From positions 1,054,001-1,118,000 of the forward strand of contig NC_009659.1 of NCBI RefSeq assembly GCF_000013625.1: a stretch of 64,000 nucleotides of DNA, in the 5' to 3' direction. Each line of letters starts with the position of its first letter. Position 1 is the first letter of the stretch. The notes beneath the pieces are model-generated. The model had not been told where the DNA came from and did not search any database. It worked only from the letters and a program-made list of their open reading frames with translations. Made by a program: the position numbers and the translations under genes. Below are positions 61,491 to 64,000 of the stretch, piece after piece. The stretch comes from Janthinobacterium sp. Marseille. GTDB lineage: Bacteria; Pseudomonadota; Gammaproteobacteria; Burkholderiales; Burkholderiaceae_D.

Positions 61491-62804
61491 TTACATTTTC
61501 TCTATCTTGAAAGTTTTCTGATACCTGCTGAAACCGCCACTGAACATTTCTTTTCTTAGAGAGACGCGATGCCCATGGCTCAAAATTTCATCGTCATTGC
61601 CCACGTCGAGGATCCGGTTTGCGATTTGCGACAGATCAGGTCTGTTCGCTTTACTCAAAATGGTTCGGCAAGCGTTTGCAAACACGTCCTCGGATCGAAG
61701 AGGAGCGTCTAAAGAATTTATAAAAAGAGTCACTGACAGCTTTGTGACCACGCTCTCGTTGCCTTCGATAACATACGAGATGTTGTCCGGTATGAGCGGT
61801 TCTTTATTGATCGCATGCAGCCCTGAGCTCGCTTGCCAATCACCCCATGACTTCGGGCCATAGCTATTCATTGAAAGCTCTTGGTCAGCAAGATATGTCA
61901 TCGCCGCGTAAGGACTCCAACCCGCCGATGGCTCGATAACCGGAGGTCGTCGCTCTCGTTGTTTCCGACGTTTCATTTCCGATAGAGAGTCCAAAACATC
62001 TTTCTTGCTTTCTAATGGAGGGAAAGCTCCTCTCTCTTGGGTCCATCGATTTAAAAAATCGACGTCGACTCCAAAAGCCAACACGGCCCGCCTTTTCGCG
62101 AAGCGACGCAACGCGTTGTCTTTGATCCAATTGTTTAAGCGCCGAAGACTAGCGTCGTATGAGGCATAGATGCTTACGCAGTAAGCAAAGGGAAGGTAGA
62201 GAAATGTCAGCAGAATGGGGACAATAAAATCCCGCATGTTTTCGAGGGAAAAAAAGGACCTCATGTCCTGAGCTGCTTGATAAAAACCGTTTGCGACCAG
62301 CGCGGATCCTATCAGTGCCAGCAACGTGTAACAGAATTTTTCGGCCGGCGCATGCTCAGGATTGAATTGCGCCACCACATACATGCCACCAATCGTGAAT
62401 AAAAGCGGCAAAAGAAAGAACTCAACCCAAAGCGGAAATGTGTATAACTCCGTGATAAACGTTACGACAACGCCGAGCCGGAGCGCCTCTCTAATCGTGT
62501 CTGTAAAGAACGCTTTGCTATCGCCGGCGTTAATCACTTTAAACATCGACATAAACGCAAACGTCACAGACCAGAGAAGCGTTGTTTTAAGATTGTCTAA
62601 TTGCCATAGAGACATGAAATGAAGAAGGCTAGCGGAAAGGAAAATCCAAAGCGCTGCCAAGATTAGGGACATCAACACAGTCGTTTGGCAAAGCGCTTTT
62701 ACGACTCCGTAAACGCTAGGACGAATATTTTTGGAGAGTAAGCACGCCATCAACGCAATGCTCAGCCAAACCAACATCGAAATTTCTCGATTATTTAAAT
62801 CCAT
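61491..62804 (-). CDS. Polytopic membrane protein with cytosolic C-terminal domain
   Basis: The 437-residue protein has about seven or eight helices in residues 8-215 (MLVWLSIALMACLLS to FIVPILLTFLYLPFAYCVSIYA). A soluble, charged C-terminal half follows, with a very basic stretch (MKRRKQRERRPPV, near residue 275). I recognise no family. It follows an ImmA/IrrE peptidase gene by 24 bases on the same strand and would be its partner or substrate in one operon. Confidence 0.7.
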   Translation of the reverse strand: MDLNNREISMLVWLSIALMACLLSKNIRPSVYGVVKALCQTTVLMSLILAALWIFLSASLLHFMSLWQLDNLKTTLLWSVTFAFMSMFKVINAGDSKAFFTDTIREALRLGVVVTFITELYTFPLWVEFFLLPLLFTIGGMYVVAQFNPEHAPAEKFCYTLLALIGSALVANGFYQAAQDMRSFFSLENMRDFIVPILLTFLYLPFAYCVSIYASYDASLRRLNNWIKDNALRRFAKRRAVLAFGVDVDFLNRWTQERGAFPPLESKKDVLDSLSEMKRRKQRERRPPVIEPSAGWSPYAAMTYLADQELSMNSYGPKSWGDWQASSGLHAINKEPLIPDNISYVIEGNESVVTKLSVTLFINSLDAPLRSEDVFANACRTILSKANRPDLSQIANRILDVGNDDEILSHGHRVSLRKEMFSGGFSRYQKTFKIEKM

Positions 62805-62828
62805 ACCCGTCTCTTTTCACATCGGGGC

Positions 62829-63596
62829 TCATTTTGAGAGCGACAGCAGGCTGATTACCATGCCGTCTTGGATTTTCATCGACTGCGAGCGCACTTGATA
62901 GCGAGAAGCGTCTCGGCTATTGAACCATCGAGATGCTTCCTCTAATTTATATCGTGTCCTCGCGTCTTCTGCTCCCCATAACAGGCCGAACGCTTCAGTG
63001 TCGTGATGAAGATCCTTGTTCAAATACAAGTCATCGGGAACGCTCGTGCTCTTAAAAAACCAAGCCAGGCCGCGCTGCCTATGGCAAACAATCCAGGCTG
63101 GGATGGTCGCTTTGCGAACCATCTTGATGGATGTAGCCGTCAAGCTAGCTTTGAACACGCTAGCGATTTTTTCCGCAGCGTCTATTGAGATCTGTTTGCC
63201 CGCCGCAATAGGAACAAATAAGTAGTCAGGCAGAATAAGTTGGCTCGCAAAATTGTTCGCCAGCGCTTCGCCGTCTTTTGCGGCATCGTTTTGAGGGCTA
63301 ATGTCGTCTTTGGCGCACAAGAAACCGCCGCGTCCCTTGTCCAGTTGCCAGTGTCCCAGCTCGTGGGCCACGGAAAAGCGTTGGCGCGTTGGAATGCTTC
63401 TTGAGTTGACCGTGATGATGGCCTTTTCGCCAATGCCGACAAGCCGAGCTTCGCAGCCATCCAGTGGCTTGTGGTGGACGGTCGCCCCCAATCCGAACGC
63501 GATGACTTGCAAATCGATGTCCGCGGGATTGTCGATGCCGTAGCTCCAGAGAATGCGCTCCGCTGGGGAGAGCTTTGAAGCGTCAACGATCGTCAT
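62829..63596 (-). CDS. ImmA/IrrE-family metallo-endopeptidase
   Basis: The 255-residue protein has the zinc-protease motif VAHELGHWQLD (His78, Glu79, His82), with a third ligand probably Glu110 in DGEALANNFASQLILP. ImmA/IrrE peptidases cleave repressors such as ImmR or DdrO and so switch on mobile-element or DNA-damage genes. The C-terminal 100 residues are additional and not recognised. Its start overlaps the upstream helical gene by 14 bases. The membrane-protein gene lies 24 bases downstream. Confidence 0.9.
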   Translation of the reverse strand: MTIVDASKLSPAERILWSYGIDNPADIDLQVIAFGLGATVHHKPLDGCEARLVGIGEKAIITVNSRSIPTRQRFSVAHELGHWQLDKGRGGFLCAKDDISPQNDAAKDGEALANNFASQLILPDYLFVPIAAGKQISIDAAEKIASVFKASLTATSIKMVRKATIPAWIVCHRQRGLAWFFKSTSVPDDLYLNKDLHHDTEAFGLLWGAEDARTRYKLEEASRWFNSRDASRYQVRSQSMKIQDGMVISLLSLSK

Positions 63597-64000
63597 CGTC
63601 TTCTTTGATCTCGCCCATCTCCACTAGATCGTCCCAAAGGCCTGCCCAATCGGAGTCGGATTGGCTCTTCCCCTGCCTAAACGCCACGGCCAAATTAGGC
63701 TTTTGAGCAAACAGCCTTTGGAGCTTGTCTTTCATTACATCAAGAGTTGGACGAGAAATGTCCTTTTTGACTGAGATCTGCCGAGCCGTTTCCATCCGCT
63801 CCCGAGTTTGGATAAGAAGCTTGCGTTTTGATTCAGCGATAAGCCGTATCGCGTTTGAGCGCATTTCGTTTGCGATTTCCGCAGCGTTTAATCCATCCTC
63901 GTTGGCCTCTTTTAGGAGATTAGCGTCCGATAACGCGTCAAGCTCCTTATCAAATTGCCGTTCAAGAGCTTCGTACTTTGCTCTCGGATCGTTTTTGGCT
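63583..64000 (-). CDS. Helical hypothetical protein upstream of ImmA/IrrE (partial at window edge)
   Basis: The minus-strand frame is open from the window edge to the stop at 63583, so the start lies beyond 64000. The visible 138 codons encode a charged helical protein: YEALERQFDKELDALSDANL, EIANEMRSNAIRLIAESKRK and TRERMETARQIS, then an acidic end (EMGEIKEDDDDR). It looks coiled-coil and could be a DNA-binding or adaptor protein; an ATG at 63864 is internal. Its 14-base overlap with the ImmA/IrrE gene argues for joint function. Confidence 0.65.
   Translation of the reverse strand, partial: AKNDPRAKYEALERQFDKELDALSDANLLKEANEDGLNAAEIANEMRSNAIRLIAESKRKLLIQTRERMETARQISVKKDISRPTLDVMKDKLQRLFAQKPNLAVAFRQGKSQSDSDWAGLWDDLVEMGEIKEDDDDR

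Noticed and set aside
61356..61559. Plus-strand 67-codon frame overlapping the end of the membrane-protein gene
   Set aside because: No ribosome binding site, and it overlaps the 3' end of a longer gene on the other strand.

Overview
The window reads as chromosomal DNA of a Gram-negative betaproteobacterium. Oxalobacteraceae/Burkholderiales is my best guess, from the style of the proteins and an apparently moderate GC content; no rRNA or other marker gene is present to prove it. Evidence for a proteobacterium is a periplasmic Cus metal efflux system, a full ccmABCDEFGHI System I cytochrome c maturation operon, glutathione reductase with a YghU-like glutathione transferase, and many AraC-type regulators. 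I see no tRNA, rRNA, CRISPR array or integrase gene.

Layout. 1-3.9 kb: end of cusB, then cusA and cusF (copper/silver efflux). 4-8.7 kb: small and hypothetical genes (DUF4145, membrane proteins, a PilZ protein, an RclC/YkgB-like membrane protein) among copies of a dispersed hairpin repeat. 8.9-15.5 kb: ccm operon on the minus strand, including ccmD, which is only 59 codons. 15.5-28.1 kb: a redox block with MsrA/MsrB, a quinone-type oxidoreductase, two c-type cytochromes P460, cytochrome b561, EgtD paired with a disulfide oxidoreductase, a Kef-type antiporter, an AraC regulator, a Gre-like protein and a thioredoxin-like protein. Decayed copies of msrA and of the P460 promoter plus 5' end lie inside this block. 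28.6-44.8 kb: a second redox/detoxification block. It holds near-duplicate AraC regulators, a second copy of the quinone-type oxidoreductase, glutathione reductase, azoreductase, a glutathione transferase, two AhpD-like proteins, an SDR and a nitroreductase. Within it, a c-di-GMP phosphodiesterase gene (30.1-33.3 kb) is split by an IS3-family element with intact ends and a 3-bp target duplication; an intact diguanylate cyclase follows.

44.8-49.9 kb: a MocR-type regulator with a cupin and a DUF3788 gene, all next to copies of one 67-bp promoter-like module, followed by DUF488, a uracil-DNA glycosylase family protein, a Gly/Ala-rich protein and an alpha/beta hydrolase. 50-64 kb: accessory DNA that looks like an integrative or mobilizable element. 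It carries a nuclease-like orphan, an AlpA-type regulator, a DUF3987 (YfjI-like) protein, a MobA/MobL relaxase, a RadC-like JAMM protein, a DUF932 protein, an XRE regulator facing a row of three zinc-ribbon membrane proteins, and, at the right edge, an overlapping set made of a helical protein (cut by the window), an ImmA/IrrE metallopeptidase and a polytopic membrane protein. Its outer borders are not visible.

How it fits together. The ccm operon can supply the haem-attachment machinery needed by the two CXXCH-containing P460 cytochromes nearby. The Msr, glutathione, azoreductase, nitroreductase and AhpD-like genes point to defence against oxidants and electrophiles, probably controlled by the linked AraC regulators. 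Repeated gene pairs and fragments show that this region has grown by duplication and then decayed.
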